Positions 43,234-59,955 are shown, counted from the first letter of the stretch. The stretch: 64,000 bases of DNA from Nocardioides eburneiflavus (GCF_004785795.1 NZ_SRRO01000001.1:2232001-2296000); one strand, 5' to 3'. The notes: a model not told the origin generated them from the letters alone. Program-made: numbers and translations.

Positions 43234-43785
43234 CTAGGCCGGCTGCTCAGGCAGCGCCATCCACTCCGCCCACGTCAGGTCGCGACCGACGTAGCGGGGG
43301 TGCTCCAGCGGCCAGGCGTCGGCGATCCAGCGCGGCACGAGCTCGTCGAGGGCCTCCTCGAGCTCGGTGCCGACGCACTCGTCGACGACCCACCACGAGA
43401 TCTCCGCATCGGCCCCGGGCTTCTCGGGTGGATCGATGTAGACGCACCCGAGGAGCGCCGTCTCGTCGGTGTCGAACAGGGCGTAGTTGAAGGACTCGTG
43501 CGTGTCCATCTCGGCGGCGTGCCGCGCCAGGTCGGCGCGGTCCTGGTCGTGCGTCATGTCGGCCGGGGGCCAGCCCCAGGCCGCGCCGTAGATGCTCCAC
43601 AGCCGCTCGCGCGAGCCCATCACGGCGACCATGTCCAGGTCGGTGTCCTCGGCGCGGATCGGGCGCAGGTGGTGCCCGAACGGGACCTCGACGCGGGTCG
43701 GGTGGCGGAAGCCTGCGGGGAGCCAGGTGTCATGCGGCCGGGTGTCGGGCAGCCCGGTGTCGGGCGTGGTCTCGTGTGACGACAT
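43234..43785 (-). CDS. GNAT-family N-acetyltransferase-like protein
   Basis: A 183-residue protein. HLRPIRAEDTDLDMVAVMGSR and the central ALLGCVYIDPPEK and AEISWWVVDE strands resemble GNAT enzymes, but the acetyl-CoA loop is weak, so activity is uncertain. The ATG at 43785 has AGAGGA 5 nt upstream; another ATG at 43803 overlaps the sigma-factor stop by 4 nt. Third gene after the membrane protein and SigE-family sigma factor. Confidence 0.7.
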   Translation of the reverse strand: MSSHETTPDTGLPDTRPHDTWLPAGFRHPTRVEVPFGHHLRPIRAEDTDLDMVAVMGSRERLWSIYGAAWGWPPADMTHDQDRADLARHAAEMDTHESFNYALFDTDETALLGCVYIDPPEKPGADAEISWWVVDECVGTELEEALDELVPRWIADAWPLEHPRYVGRDLTWAEWMALPEQPA

Positions 43786-43799
43786 GGGAGTCCTCTCGG

Positions 43800-44318
43800 T
43801 CATCCGGCGAGCGCCGTGTCGGCGGCGAGCCGGCGGAGCGCGGCGAGGCCGCGGCTGGTGTTGGACTTGACGGTGCCGGTGGAGCAGCCGAGCACCTCGG
43901 CGGTCTCGGCGACGCTGAGCTGCTCGTAGAAGCGGAGCGCCACGGCGGCACGCTGTCGTGCGGGGAGCGCCAGCACCAGCCCCCAGACCTCCCGCGCGTC
44001 GCGCGGGTCGGTGAGGTCCGGGGTGCTGGTCGGTGGCTCCGGGAGCCACGCGGAGACGACCTCGCGCCGCCTCGGCTCGCGCTGCCAGCTGACGTACTGC
44101 CGGGTGATGGTCCGCCGGACGTACGCGTCGGCGGCCGCGCCCTCGCGGATCGACCCCCAGCGGGGGAGCACCCGCACGAGCGAGGCCTGGAGCAGGTCCT
44201 CGGCGGTGTGCGGGTCCCCGGCGACGGCCCGCGCCCACCGGAGCAGCGCGGGCCGTCGCTCGGCGACGTAGGCCTCGAAGTCGACGACCTGCGAGCCCGA
44301 GCGGGACGGGGCCGACAT
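43800..44318 (-). CDS. SigE-family ECF RNA polymerase sigma factor
   Basis: A 172-residue group 4 sigma factor. Region 2 (about 15-80) includes LLRWARAVAGDPHTAEDLLQ; region 4 (about 110-165) includes LPARQRAAVALRFYEQLSVAETAEVL and STGTVKSNTSRGLAALR. It belongs to the actinobacterial SigE-like (SigL/M related) group often paired with a small membrane protein, as with the gene 1 nt upstream. No zinc anti-sigma factor is seen. Confidence 0.93.
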   Translation of the reverse strand: MSAPSRSGSQVVDFEAYVAERRPALLRWARAVAGDPHTAEDLLQASLVRVLPRWGSIREGAAADAYVRRTITRQYVSWQREPRRREVVSAWLPEPPTSTPDLTDPRDAREVWGLVLALPARQRAAVALRFYEQLSVAETAEVLGCSTGTVKSNTSRGLAALRRLAADTALAG

Positions 44319-44319
44319 G

Positions 44320-45012
44320 TCAGGACTCGCGCGCCGTGCGGAGCAGTCCGAGCGAGACGACCAGCAGCCACACGGGGCCGGTCATGCCCGCCATGTACTG
44401 CAGGGGGCTGACCAGGAAGAGTGCGGAGAGCCCGCCCAGGACGAGGCTGGCCCAGCCGAGCCACGGGGCGTACGCACCGCGGCGGGCCGCGCCGAACAGG
44501 GCGAGGCCGGTGAGGCCCGCGCCGCCCCACAGCCACGGGATCGTGCCGATCCAGTGGTTGAAGAACGCCGCGCTCTCGGGGAGCACGAGGTCGGGGTCCT
44601 CGGCCAGCGCGAAGGCGAACTCGGTGGTCAGGCCGGCGCCGAGGAGCTGTGCCACCGCGACCAGCCCGAGGCCGGCCACGGCGACGCCGGGGACCAGGCT
44701 GTCGGGTGCCGTACGGCCGCGCAGCTGGCGGTGCAGGCCCACGGCGAACAGCACCAGCAGGACGCACGAGAACATCGTGGCGGTGTGGAAGACGAGGATC
44801 TGCGGCACCTGCTCGGAGAGGCGCGAGACGACCGCGGAGGGATCGCCCGCGGTGTCGGGGTCGTACACGGCGTCGACCATGCCGCTCGCGATCGCGCCGA
44901 CGATGCCGAGGACGGCGGCACCGAGGCCGGCGAGGACCCAGCCGCGACCGGGCGCGGTGCGGGTCGCGCCGGGACCGGCGCTGGTGGTGGACGGGTCGAG
45001 CGTGGTGCTCAT
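44320..45012 (-). CDS. Small polytopic membrane protein next to sigma factor
   Basis: A 230-residue protein with about six hydrophobic segments and no recognised family. The ATG at 45012 has AGGAG 5 nt upstream; an earlier in-frame start is rejected. It ends 1 nt before the sigma-factor gene, so they are co-transcribed. It could act as an anti-sigma or stress sensor; this is inference from position only. Confidence 0.6.
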   Translation of the reverse strand: MSTTLDPSTTSAGPGATRTAPGRGWVLAGLGAAVLGIVGAIASGMVDAVYDPDTAGDPSAVVSRLSEQVPQILVFHTATMFSCVLLVLFAVGLHRQLRGRTAPDSLVPGVAVAGLGLVAVAQLLGAGLTTEFAFALAEDPDLVLPESAAFFNHWIGTIPWLWGGAGLTGLALFGAARRGAYAPWLGWASLVLGGLSALFLVSPLQYMAGMTGPVWLLVVSLGLLRTARES

Positions 45013-45171
45013 GGCGACTCCTGGGTCGGACGGTGGCGGCACGGAGCGTGCCGTGGCACCACCCTCGGGCTCCGGCGCCGCTGTCACCACGGACAGCCGC
45101 CGGTGTGGGGGAGGTGTGCGGGTGCTGTACGAGTCGGGCCGGTCAGTCCCGTCGGGCCGGTCAGGTGGGGT

Positions 45172-47472
45172 TCAGGTGCGCAGCATGGCGGCGGCGTCGG
45201 TCGCCGGGAGCCCACGCCCGGTGTCGAGGGCGTCGTCGTAGCGGTCGGCGCCCAGGTGGCTGCGCGCCTCGTCCGCGGCGGCCTCGATCGCCCCCGGGTC
45301 CGGGCGGTAGTAGCCGTAGCCGCGGGAGCCCGCCGCCTCACGGATCGCCTGGGCGGCGCCGAGGAGCAGCGGGACCCGCGCGTGCTGGCCGGAGGCGGCG
45401 GCGAGCACCGCCCCGGCGTCGAGGAGGTAGGCCAGGTTGGCCTGGTCGCCGGTCTCGAGGGAGAGCCGGGCACCCTCCTCGAGATGCCGGCGGGCGGCGT
45501 CGTGGTCGCCACGGCCGAGCTCGACCTGGAACAGGTTGTAGAGCGCGATGTAGGAGGTCAGCCGGTCGTCCCGGCGTCGCGCCGAGGCCAGGCCCTCGTC
45601 CACGAACCGGACTGCCTCGTCGGCGTCGCCCTCCAGCAGCGCGACGGTGCCGAGCCAGATGTGCGAGAGCGCCCAGGTCCACTCGACCTCCGGCCCGGCG
45701 GCTGCGGCGTGGCGCATGGCCCGGTGGAACCGGTCGCGGGCCAGGTCGAGGTCGCCCTCCACGAGGGCGACGAGCCCCTCGCCGGCGATGCTGTTGGAGA
45801 GGATCTCGTCGACGTCACCCGCGTGCTCGTACGACAGCCGCCACCACCTCGCGGCACCGGCGACGTCGTCCATCGCGAACGCCATCGTGGCGGCACCGAG
45901 TGCGGCGCGGGCGTGCACGTCGTCCGCCAGGACGTGGCTGCGCTGCAGCGCGGCCTCGGCGAAGCGCCGGCCGTGGTCGTGGCGGCCGCGCAGCCACCAG
46001 TAGAGCCAGAGCTCCCACGCCATCCGGGCCGGCGTCTCGACGTCACCGACGGCGAGCGAGCGCTCGGCGGCGGCGTCGAGGTTGGCGGTCTCGAGGTCGA
46101 TCCGGTTGAGGGCGGCGACCTGCCCGCCGTTGCGGTAGCTCGAGCTGTTGAGCTCCGCGACGGCGAGGTAGTGGGCGGCGTGCGCGCGGATCGCGCCGTC
46201 CCACTCGCCGGACTCGTGCAGCAGGTCCCGGGCGTACTGCGCCACGGGCTCGAGCAGGCGCAGGCGCCCCGACGGCTCGGCGACCACGAGGGAGTGCTCG
46301 ACCAGCGACTCCAGGGCGGCGACCACGTCGTACGTCGCGCCGGCGCGCCCGGCCACCGCCTCGAGGTCGGCCAGGGTCGTCCCGCCGACGAAGACGCCGA
46401 GCAGCCGCAGCAGCGACTGGGCCGGGGCGTCGAGCAGCCCGTTGCTCCAGTCGAGGGTGGCGCGCATCGTCCGCTGCCGGGGCGGCAGGTCGCGCGGCCC
46501 GGACCGCAGCGCGCTGTCGAGCCGGTCGAGCAGCGCCGCCGGGTCGAGCAGCCGGGCGCGGGCGGCCGCGAGCTCGAGGGCCAGCGGCAGTCCCGCGAGC
46601 TGCTCGCACGTCGCGTTGACGGCCGGGGCGTCCGCGGAGTCCGCGCCCCACCCGGGGCTCACGCGCTGGGCGCGGTCGAGCAGGAGCCGGGCAGCGGGGG
46701 AGGGTGAGCCGTCGGGGGCCTCGTCGACCTCGAGCGGCTCCACGCCGTACTCGGTCTCGCCGCGCACCCGCAGCGGGGCGCGGCTCGTGGTGAGGACGGT
46801 CAGGTCGGGGACCGCCTCGACCAGCGCGGCCACGTCGGGAGCAGCGTCGAGCAGGTGCTCGAGGTTGTCGAGGACGAGCAGCCGGTGCTGCCCGCGGAGC
46901 ACGTCGACAGCGTCGTCGAGGACGGGCCGAGCCGGGTCCCGCACGGCATCGACGGCGTCGGCGACGGCCGCGACCACCTGGGGGGCCTCGAGGAGCGGCG
47001 CCAGCTCGACGAGGGTGACCCCGTCGGCGAAGCGGTCGCGCACCCGGGCGGCCACTGCCAGCGCGAGCCGGGTCTTGCCCACGCCGCCGGGGCCGCTGAG
47101 GGTGACCAGGCGGCCGCTGCCGAGGAGGTCGGCGACCCGGGACACGTCGTCGTCGCGCCCGACCAGCGGGGTCGCCGGGACAGGGAGGTCGCGCGGGCGT
47201 ACGGGTGCGGCCGCGGCCGCGGCGGCCTGCCGGGACGACCGCGGCGGGACCGCGGCGACCAGCGCGGCCCGCTGCTCGTCGGTGAGGTCGAGGGCGGTCG
47301 CGAGCGAGCGGAGCGTGTGGGGGTAGGGCCGGGTGCGGGTGCCGCGCTCGAGGGCGCTGATCGCGTGCGGGCTCAGCCCGGCGCGCTCGGCGAGCTCCTC
47401 CTGGGAGAGCCCGGCGCCCTCGCGCAGTGCGCGCAGCACGGTGCCGAGCGTGCTGTCCCCCTGTGTCCCCAC
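45172..47472 (-). CDS. XRE-type HTH, NB-ARC (STAND) ATPase transcriptional regulator
   Basis: A 766-residue regulator. An N-terminal XRE helix-turn-helix (about 8-63: GLSQEELAERAGLSPHAISALERG) precedes an NB-ARC ATPase with Walker A GPGGVGKT (127-134) and the LVLDNLEHLLD Walker B region. A long TPR-like helical C-terminus would sense an inducer or partner. STAND regulators of this type (AfsR/GutR-like) switch by nucleotide-dependent oligomerisation. GTG start with GGAGGA 3 nt upstream. Divergent from the amylopullulanase gene, but a link between them is not shown. Confidence 0.88.
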   Translation of the reverse strand: MGTQGDSTLGTVLRALREGAGLSQEELAERAGLSPHAISALERGTRTRPYPHTLRSLATALDLTDEQRAALVAAVPPRSSRQAAAAAAAPVRPRDLPVPATPLVGRDDDVSRVADLLGSGRLVTLSGPGGVGKTRLALAVAARVRDRFADGVTLVELAPLLEAPQVVAAVADAVDAVRDPARPVLDDAVDVLRGQHRLLVLDNLEHLLDAAPDVAALVEAVPDLTVLTTSRAPLRVRGETEYGVEPLEVDEAPDGSPSPAARLLLDRAQRVSPGWGADSADAPAVNATCEQLAGLPLALELAAARARLLDPAALLDRLDSALRSGPRDLPPRQRTMRATLDWSNGLLDAPAQSLLRLLGVFVGGTTLADLEAVAGRAGATYDVVAALESLVEHSLVVAEPSGRLRLLEPVAQYARDLLHESGEWDGAIRAHAAHYLAVAELNSSSYRNGGQVAALNRIDLETANLDAAAERSLAVGDVETPARMAWELWLYWWLRGRHDHGRRFAEAALQRSHVLADDVHARAALGAATMAFAMDDVAGAARWWRLSYEHAGDVDEILSNSIAGEGLVALVEGDLDLARDRFHRAMRHAAAAGPEVEWTWALSHIWLGTVALLEGDADEAVRFVDEGLASARRRDDRLTSYIALYNLFQVELGRGDHDAARRHLEEGARLSLETGDQANLAYLLDAGAVLAAASGQHARVPLLLGAAQAIREAAGSRGYGYYRPDPGAIEAAADEARSHLGADRYDDALDTGRGLPATDAAAMLRT

Positions 47473-47588
47473 GTCTCCTCCGTGACTGCCCAGCCGGCCG
47501 GTCCCGAGTGGTCGGGAGTGTAGTGAGCGGGGGCGCGCCCCATGAAGGGTTCGGGACCCGCAGGGGTGAGACCGCACGAGTGAAAGTT

Positions 47589-47628
47589 GTTGCAGGTCTT
47601 GCAACTTTTCTCAACGCGCGCCTAGTGT
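47589..47628 (+). promoter_or_regulatory. Amylopullulanase promoter with maltose-regulator-like operator
   Basis: GTTGCA ggtct TGCAAC (47589-47605), perfect 6-bp arms, overlaps a -35 element TTGCAA (47599-47604). TAGTGT (47623-47628) lies 18 nt further on as the -10. TTGCAA-type inverted repeats are bound by LacI-family maltose regulators such as MalR in actinobacteria, which fits the gene. Identification is by motif only. Confidence 0.6.
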
Positions 47629-47683
47629 GACGCACGCCACCCCGACCACCCGGGCGGGGCCTCGCACCATCTCGGGAGCCACC

Positions 47684-53395
<5,712 letters not shown>

Positions 53396-53419
53396 CCCGA
53401 CGCGGGTGGTGCGGTCCGT

Positions 53420-54724
<1,305 letters not shown>

Positions 54725-54789
54725 GTCGGCTCCTGTCTCTGCGCTCGATGAGTTTCGGGCGTCTTGTGTACGTCTTGGGTTGTCGCTCC

Positions 54790-54795
54790 AACTTA
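54790..54795 (-). promoter_or_regulatory. Possible -10 element of gltA
   Basis: TAAGTT on the minus strand, giving a leader of about 60 nt before the GTG at 54724. No clear -35 is seen. It lies in the 346-nt divergent gap 54725-55070, which otherwise holds the rplM promoter and leader. Confidence 0.35.
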
Positions 54796-54857
54796 GCCGC
54801 GACACTCGCGCGAGCGCGAACCGGTGTCCACGGGCAGGGCGCTCGCGTCGCCGCGTT

Positions 54858-54887
54858 TTGACCCTCCCGCGTGAGGAGCCGTACTCT
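54858..54887 (+). promoter_or_regulatory. Promoter of rplM-rpsI
   Basis: TTGACC (54858-54863) and TACTCT (54882-54887) are 18 nt apart. This predicts a leader of about 175 nt before the rplM GTG. Confidence 0.6.
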
Positions 54888-54912
54888 TGCTGGTCGCGAC
54901 TCCTGCCGCGCC

Positions 54913-55000
54913 CGTCCTCTCCGGGGACGGGTGCAGATCCGGACGTCATCCCCAGTCTCCGCCGCGCGGAGCCGGGGAGCGAACCGGGCCGTGTTCGTCA
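54913..55000 (+). promoter_or_regulatory. Structured 5' leader of rplM-rpsI
   Basis: The leader contains CCCGTCC/GGACGGG (7 bp, 7-nt loop), then a nested stem with TCCCC/GGGGA outside CTCCGC/GCGGAG. Ribosomal-protein leaders often bind their own product; L13 leaders are known in Firmicutes, but whether this is related is unknown. Confidence 0.45.
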
Positions 55001-55070
55001 GTCGTCGCAGCAGCACCAGCCGCTCTCCGTCCGGGGATGCGGGACCAACGAACCAGAACGGGATACCGCC

Positions 55071-55514
55071 GTGCGCACGTACAGCCCCAAGCCCGCTGAC
55101 ATCCAGCGCGAGTGGCTCGTCATCGACGCCACCGACGTGGTCCTGGGCCGCCTCGCCGTCCAGACCGCCAACCTCCTCCGCGGCAAGCACAAGCCGACCT
55201 TCGCCCCTCACATGGACATGGGCGACTTCGTGATCATCGTCAACGCCTCCAAGGTGTCGCTGTCGGGGACCAAGAAGACCACCAAGATGGCCTACCGCCA
55301 CTCCGGCTACCCGGGCGGCCTCTCGGCCACCCCGTTCGGTGAGCTCCTCGAGAAGGACGCCCGCAAGGCCATCGAGAAGGCCGTGTGGGGCATGCTCCCG
55401 AAGAACAAGCTCGGTCGCCAGATGCTGAAGAAGCTCAAGGTCTACGCCGGCCCCGACCACCCGCACGCGGCCCAGAAGGCCACTCCGTTCGAGATCTCGC
55501 AGATCTCCCAGTGA
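55071..55514 (+). CDS. rplM: Ribosomal protein L13 (uL13)
   Basis: A 147-residue 50S protein, an early assembler that binds 23S rRNA. Diagnostic blocks are [43 protein letters not shown] and [22 protein letters not shown]. The GTG start giving [12 protein letters not shown] matches actinobacterial orthologues. It precedes rpsI by 14 nt. Confidence 0.98.
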   Translation: MRTYSPKPADIQREWLVIDATDVVLGRLAVQTANLLRGKHKPTFAPHMDMGDFVIIVNASKVSLSGTKKTTKMAYRHSGYPGGLSATPFGELLEKDARKAIEKAVWGMLPKNKLGRQMLKKLKVYAGPDHPHAAQKATPFEISQISQ

Positions 55515-55528
55515 CTGAGGACTCACAG

Positions 55529-56029
55529 ATGACTGAGAACACCACCGAGGTCGAGGAGACCTACGAGGCCAACGCCGAGGGCGTTTCCTACACCTCCGAG
55601 AGCGAGGCCTCGGCCGACGCTCCCGCCCGCCCCGCGACCATCGCGCCGGCCGGCGCCACCGGCCGCCGCAAGGAGGCGGTCGCCCGCGTCCGCATCGTCC
55701 CGGGCACCGGCGAGTGGACCATCAACGGCCGCTCGATGGACAGCTACTTCCCCAACAAGCTGCACCAGCAGATCGCCAACGAGCCGTTCGTCGAGCTGCA
55801 GCTCGAGGGCCGCTTCGACGTGATCGCCCGCATCCACGGCGGCGGCATCGCCGGCCAGGCCGGCGCACTGCGCCTCGGTGTGGCGCGCGCACTCAACGCC
55901 GTCGACGTCGAGGCCAACCGCCCGGCGCTCAAGAAGGCCGGCCTGCTCACCCGTGACGCCCGCGTGGTCGAGCGCAAGAAGGCCGGTCTCAAGAAGGCCC
56001 GCAAGGCCTCGCAGTTCAGCAAGCGCTGA
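55529..56029 (+). CDS. rpsI: Ribosomal protein S9 (uS9) with acidic N-terminal extension
   Basis: A 166-residue protein. About 45 acidic, disordered residues precede the S9 core, which starts [17 protein letters not shown] and ends [17 protein letters not shown]; the C-terminal Lys-Arg reaches the P-site tRNA. Actinobacterial S9 proteins usually carry such an extension. The ATG has GAGGA about 8 nt upstream; an in-frame GTG at 55511 overlapping the rplM stop is possible. Confidence 0.97.
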   Translation: MTENTTEVEETYEANAEGVSYTSESEASADAPARPATIAPAGATGRRKEAVARVRIVPGTGEWTINGRSMDSYFPNKLHQQIANEPFVELQLEGRFDVIARIHGGGIAGQAGALRLGVARALNAVDVEANRPALKKAGLLTRDARVVERKKAGLKKARKASQFSKR

Positions 56030-56044
56030 TCCCAGCACCGCCCA

Positions 56045-56079
56045 CGAGGCCCGCACCGTCGACGACGGTGCGGGCCTCG
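56045..56079 (+). terminator. Terminator of rplM-rpsI
   Basis: CGAGGCCCGCACCGTC and its exact complement (16 bp) around GAC, 15 nt after rpsI. It has the same build as the rplQ terminator, both followed by a GCGTCTCC tail. Confidence 0.88.
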
Positions 56080-56228
56080 TCGCGTCTCCACCCGCAGGGG
56101 GGTGCGTACGTCAAGGAACGTCGTAGAAGCGGTTGAGGTCGATCGAAGCCGCTTCGGCGGTCGGTTGCTGTTCCTACCGTCATGACGTGCGCCGTGGGGG
56201 TGCACCCTGGATGCATCGGAGCACGCGC

Positions 56229-58484
56229 ATGTCTGTGTTACTACGTCGCGGGGCCGTCGGCCTCGCCCTCGCCTCGGCGCTGGTCGCCGGGCTCGCCCCG
56301 GCCGTGCAGGCCGACAACCTCGAGGCGGACAGGCTCGTCGGCGGGGTCGCCGCGCTCGGCGACGTCTGCCGCGGTACGACGAAGAACGGCTCGGTCGGGT
56401 TCACGCTGAACCGCAACGGCGGTGCGAACAGCCAGGCATGGGGCAACTCGGCGCTCGTCACTGTCGCTCCCACTACGCAGCCGGCGCCGCTCACCCTGGG
56501 CACGACCGCCGCGACGACGCTGTCCAACTGGACCAGCGCCGGCAACAACGCCTCGGTCGACGCCGGCGACGCATCCGTCTCCTTGACGGTGCCCGCCGAC
56601 GCGGCGCTCGGTGCCCGATCAGTGGCGGTGACGTACGCCGCCAGCGGCCGCGGCGCGACGGCTGCCACCACCACCCGCACGGCCGACGTGACCTTCAGCT
56701 GGACGGTCGTGGACTGCACGCCGGTCGACACCACCGCGCCCGTCATCAGCAAGGAGCTCACGCCTGCGACGCCGGACGGTGCCAACGGCTGGTACCGCAC
56801 CGACGTCGCCGTGGACTGGACGGTCGCCGACGCCGAGTCCGCGGTCACGCTGGACGGGTGCCAGGACGCGGCCCTCACCGCCGACGGCTCCCTGACCACC
56901 TCCTGCTCGGCCACGAGCTCGGGCGGCAGCGCGGCACCCGTGAGCGTCACGGTGAAGCGCGACGCGACCCCGCCCACCCTCCAGCCCGTCATCAGCGGGG
57001 ACCTGGGCGAGGACGGCTGGTACGTCGGGGACGTCGACGTGACGTGGGACGCCGAGGACGCCACGTCGGGCGTCGACCCGGCCACTGCCTGCGCTCCCTC
57101 CACCCTCGCCGAGGACACCGCGGGGAAGACCTTCAGCTGCACCGTGAGCGACCTCGCGGGCAACGTCGCCTCGTCGTCGGTGACCGTCAAGCGGGACGCC
57201 ACCGACCCGGTCGTCGTCGAGACGGTCAGCGGCACGCTCGGCGATGGCGGCTGGTACACCAGCGACGTCGACGTCTCCTTCGACGTCTCCGACGTCACCT
57301 CGTCCGTCGCCTCGACCACCGGGTGCGACGACGTGACCCTGGACGAGGACACGAGCGGCACGACCTACACGTGCACCGCGACCGACTCTGCCGGCAACAG
57401 CGCGAGCGCGATCGTTGACGTCAAGCGCGACGCGACCGCCCCGGACGTCATGTTCACGCGCACCGGAGCCGAGGGGACGAACGGCTGGTACACGGGGCCG
57501 GTGGTGCTCGACTGGACCGTCAGCGACGCCCTGTCGGGCGTGGCCGCCACGGACGGCTGCGTGGACCGTACGATCTCCAGCGACGGGCGTCAGACCTTCC
57601 CGTGCTCGGCGACGGACGCCGCCGGCAACACCGCGGGCGCCGAGGCAGCCGTGGACCTTGACGCGACCGCCCCCGTCATCACCCCGACGGTCACCGGTCC
57701 GACCAAGGGCACGGAGTGGTTCACAGGTGACGTGGACGTCGCCTGGACCGTGTCCGACGCGACCTCCGGACTGGCCGACGTCTCGGGCTGCGACGCGGTC
57801 GTCGTGTCCACGGACACCGACGGCGCGACGTACACCTGCTCGGCCACCGATGCAGCCGGCAACACGACGAGCAAGGGCACCACGGTCAAGCGGGACGCCA
57901 CTGCGCCCGTGCTGACCCTGACGGGCGGACCGGCACACGGTGCGACGTACGACTTCGGGGACGTGCCGGCCCCGTCGACCTGCGCGGCGAGCGACGCCAC
58001 GTCCGGCCTCGCGGGCGACTGCAGGGTCATGGCCGGCGGGACCGCTGTCGGTTCCGGCACCCAGGTCGCCACCGTGACCGACCGGGCCGGCAACGTCGCG
58101 CAGGACACCCGGACCTACACGGTCGCCGCCTGGAGGCTGGACGGCTTCTACAAGCCGGTGACCATGGGCACGGCGGTCGTCAACACGGTCAAGGCCGGCT
58201 CGACGGTGCCGCTGAAGTTCAACGTCCTCAAGGGCGGCACGGCCATGACGTCCGACATCGGTGCCTTGTTCAGCGCGAAGAAGGTGGGGTGTGACGGCTC
58301 GGACGTGCTGAACGCGGTCGAGGAGTTCGTCACCACCGGCAGCACCAGCCTCCGCTACGACGCGGCGGGCGGGCAGTGGGTGCAGAACTGGGCGACGCCG
58401 TCGGGCGGGAAGGGCTCCTGCTACCGCGTGACGATGACGACCGCCGACGGGTCCGCGATCGTGGCGGACTTCAAGCTCAAGTAG
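56229..58484 (+). CDS. Secreted repeat protein with five ~78-residue Ig-like modules and PxKF domain
   Basis: A 751-residue exported protein. Signal peptide MSVLLRRGAVGLALASALVA ends near AVQA. After an N-terminal region (about 30-165) come five modules beginning at GWY/EWF near residues 185, 261, 340, 418 and 495. Each has W, a cysteine pair, D(A/S/L)AGN and a closing DAT(A/P)P; they resemble bacterial Ig-like surface repeats. The C-terminus (about 635-751) has KAGSTVPLKFNV, the PxKF domain motif. The start at 56229 has GGAG 8 nt upstream. Probably a surface or extracellular adhesive protein; no anchor motif is seen. Confidence 0.82.
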   Translation: MSVLLRRGAVGLALASALVAGLAPAVQADNLEADRLVGGVAALGDVCRGTTKNGSVGFTLNRNGGANSQAWGNSALVTVAPTTQPAPLTLGTTAATTLSNWTSAGNNASVDAGDASVSLTVPADAALGARSVAVTYAASGRGATAATTTRTADVTFSWTVVDCTPVDTTAPVISKELTPATPDGANGWYRTDVAVDWTVADAESAVTLDGCQDAALTADGSLTTSCSATSSGGSAAPVSVTVKRDATPPTLQPVISGDLGEDGWYVGDVDVTWDAEDATSGVDPATACAPSTLAEDTAGKTFSCTVSDLAGNVASSSVTVKRDATDPVVVETVSGTLGDGGWYTSDVDVSFDVSDVTSSVASTTGCDDVTLDEDTSGTTYTCTATDSAGNSASAIVDVKRDATAPDVMFTRTGAEGTNGWYTGPVVLDWTVSDALSGVAATDGCVDRTISSDGRQTFPCSATDAAGNTAGAEAAVDLDATAPVITPTVTGPTKGTEWFTGDVDVAWTVSDATSGLADVSGCDAVVVSTDTDGATYTCSATDAAGNTTSKGTTVKRDATAPVLTLTGGPAHGATYDFGDVPAPSTCAASDATSGLAGDCRVMAGGTAVGSGTQVATVTDRAGNVAQDTRTYTVAAWRLDGFYKPVTMGTAVVNTVKAGSTVPLKFNVLKGGTAMTSDIGALFSAKKVGCDGSDVLNAVEEFVTTGSTSLRYDAAGGQWVQNWATPSGGKGSCYRVTMTTADGSAIVADFKLK

Positions 58485-58530
58485 CCCCAGGGGGACAGTG
58501 GGGGAAGAGGTCGTGGCCCGGGGGCTCCCG

Positions 58531-58536
58531 TAGGCT
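58531..58536 (+). promoter_or_regulatory. -10 element of probable leaderless glmM promoter
   Basis: TAGGCT, 8 nt before the ATG at 58545. Confidence 0.45.
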
Positions 58537-58544
58537 CCCGGGCC

Positions 58545-59891
58545 ATGACCCGACTCTTCGGCACGGACGGGGTCCGGGGCCTGGCGAACGCCGATCTCAC
58601 GGCGGAGCTGGCCCTGGACCTGTCCGTCTGTGCAGCACACGTCCTGGCCGACCGCGGCGAGTTCGAGGGCCACCGTCCCCTTGCGGTGGTGGGGCGGGAC
58701 ACGCGCATCTCCGGGCAGTTCCTGGAGGCCGCCGTCGTCGCCGGCCTCGCGTCGGCAGGCGTCGACGTGTTGCTCCTCGGCGTGCTGCCGACCCCCGGCG
58801 TGGCGTACATGACCGAGCGGCTCGGCGCCGACCTCGGCGTGATGCTGTCGGCCTCCCACAACCCGATGCCCGACAACGGCATCAAGTTCCTCGCCCGCGG
58901 CGGGCACAAGCTCGACGACGCGATCGAGATCGCGATCGAGCGCCGGATGGGTGAGCCGTGGGACCGGCCCACCGGCGGCAACGTCGGCCGCGTCGACGTC
59001 TACGCGACCGCCGTCGAGGAGTACGCCGCCCACCTCGAGAGCACGATCACGCACCCGCTCGTGGGGCTCAAGGTCGTCCTCGACTGCGCCGAGGGCGCTG
59101 CCCACGCGGCCGGGCCCCGCGCGCTCGAGGACGCCGGTGCGACCGTCATCGCGATCCATGCCGACCCCGACGGCCTCAACATCAACGACAGCTGCGGCTC
59201 CACCCACCTCGAGTCGCTGCGCGCTGCGGTCGTCGAGCACGGCGCGCACGCCGGCTTCGCCCTCGACGGCGACGCCGACCGCTGCCTGGCCGTCGACGCC
59301 GACGGCAACGTCGTCGACGGCGACCAGATCCTGGCGATCCTGTCGCTCTCGCTGCTCGAGCAGGGACGGCTCGCCAAGGACACCGTGGTGGCCACGGTGA
59401 TGAGCAACCTCGGGTTCGTCCAGGCGATGCGCGCCGGCGGGGTCGGCGTGCGCCAGACCAAGGTGGGCGACCGCTACGTCCTCGAGGCGATGAAGGTCTC
59501 CGGCTACAACCTCGGCGGCGAGCAGTCCGGCCACGTGATCCTCAGCGACCACGCGACCACCGGCGACGGCATCCTGACCACCCTCCACGTGATGGAGCGG
59601 ATGGCGACGACCGGTAGGTCGCTGGCCGAGCTCGCGTCGGTGATGACCCGGCTCCCGCAGGTGCTGGTCAACGTCGCCGGCGTCGACAAGTCGCGCGCCG
59701 ACGAGGACGCGGTGCTGGCCGCGGCCGTGGCCGAGGAGGAGGCGGTGCTCGGCGAGCGCGGCCGCATCCTGCTGCGGCCCTCGGGCACCGAGCCGATCGT
59801 GCGCGTCATGGTCGAGGCCCCCACGCAGGACGAGGCGCAGGGCGTGGCCTCGCGCCTCGCCGACGTCGTACGCCGCCAGCTCGCGCTCTAG
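58545..59891 (+). CDS. glmM: Phosphoglucosamine mutase
   Basis: Converts glucosamine-6-phosphate to glucosamine-1-phosphate for UDP-GlcNAc and peptidoglycan. The 448-residue protein has the phosphoserine S104 in [15 protein letters not shown], the metal-binding DGDADRC, the sugar-binding GEQSGH, and the phosphate-binding RPSGTEP near the C-terminus. Follows rpsI in the conserved actinobacterial order after one inserted gene. Confidence 0.97.
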   Translation: MTRLFGTDGVRGLANADLTAELALDLSVCAAHVLADRGEFEGHRPLAVVGRDTRISGQFLEAAVVAGLASAGVDVLLLGVLPTPGVAYMTERLGADLGVMLSASHNPMPDNGIKFLARGGHKLDDAIEIAIERRMGEPWDRPTGGNVGRVDVYATAVEEYAAHLESTITHPLVGLKVVLDCAEGAAHAAGPRALEDAGATVIAIHADPDGLNINDSCGSTHLESLRAAVVEHGAHAGFALDGDADRCLAVDADGNVVDGDQILAILSLSLLEQGRLAKDTVVATVMSNLGFVQAMRAGGVGVRQTKVGDRYVLEAMKVSGYNLGGEQSGHVILSDHATTGDGILTTLHVMERMATTGRSLAELASVMTRLPQVLVNVAGVDKSRADEDAVLAAAVAEEEAVLGERGRILLRPSGTEPIVRVMVEAPTQDEAQGVASRLADVVRRQLAL

Positions 59892-59918
59892 CCAGCCGCA
59901 GACCTGGCGGCGCGGCGC

Positions 59919-59934
59919 ACCCGGATATCCGGGT
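59919..59934. promoter_or_regulatory. 16-bp perfect palindrome upstream of double-GNAT gene
   Basis: ACCCGGATATCCGGGT lies at about -35 relative to the TAGGTT -10 element of the next gene (59956-59961). It is a candidate operator. Confidence 0.5.
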
Positions 59935-59955
59935 GAAGCGCAGCCCCGCGACGGC

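Noticed and set aside
47627..47683. Upstream GTG (47627) as start of the amylopullulanase
   Set aside because: It would lie within the predicted -10 element and lacks a ribosome binding site; GTG 47684 follows GGGAG and starts a proper signal peptide.
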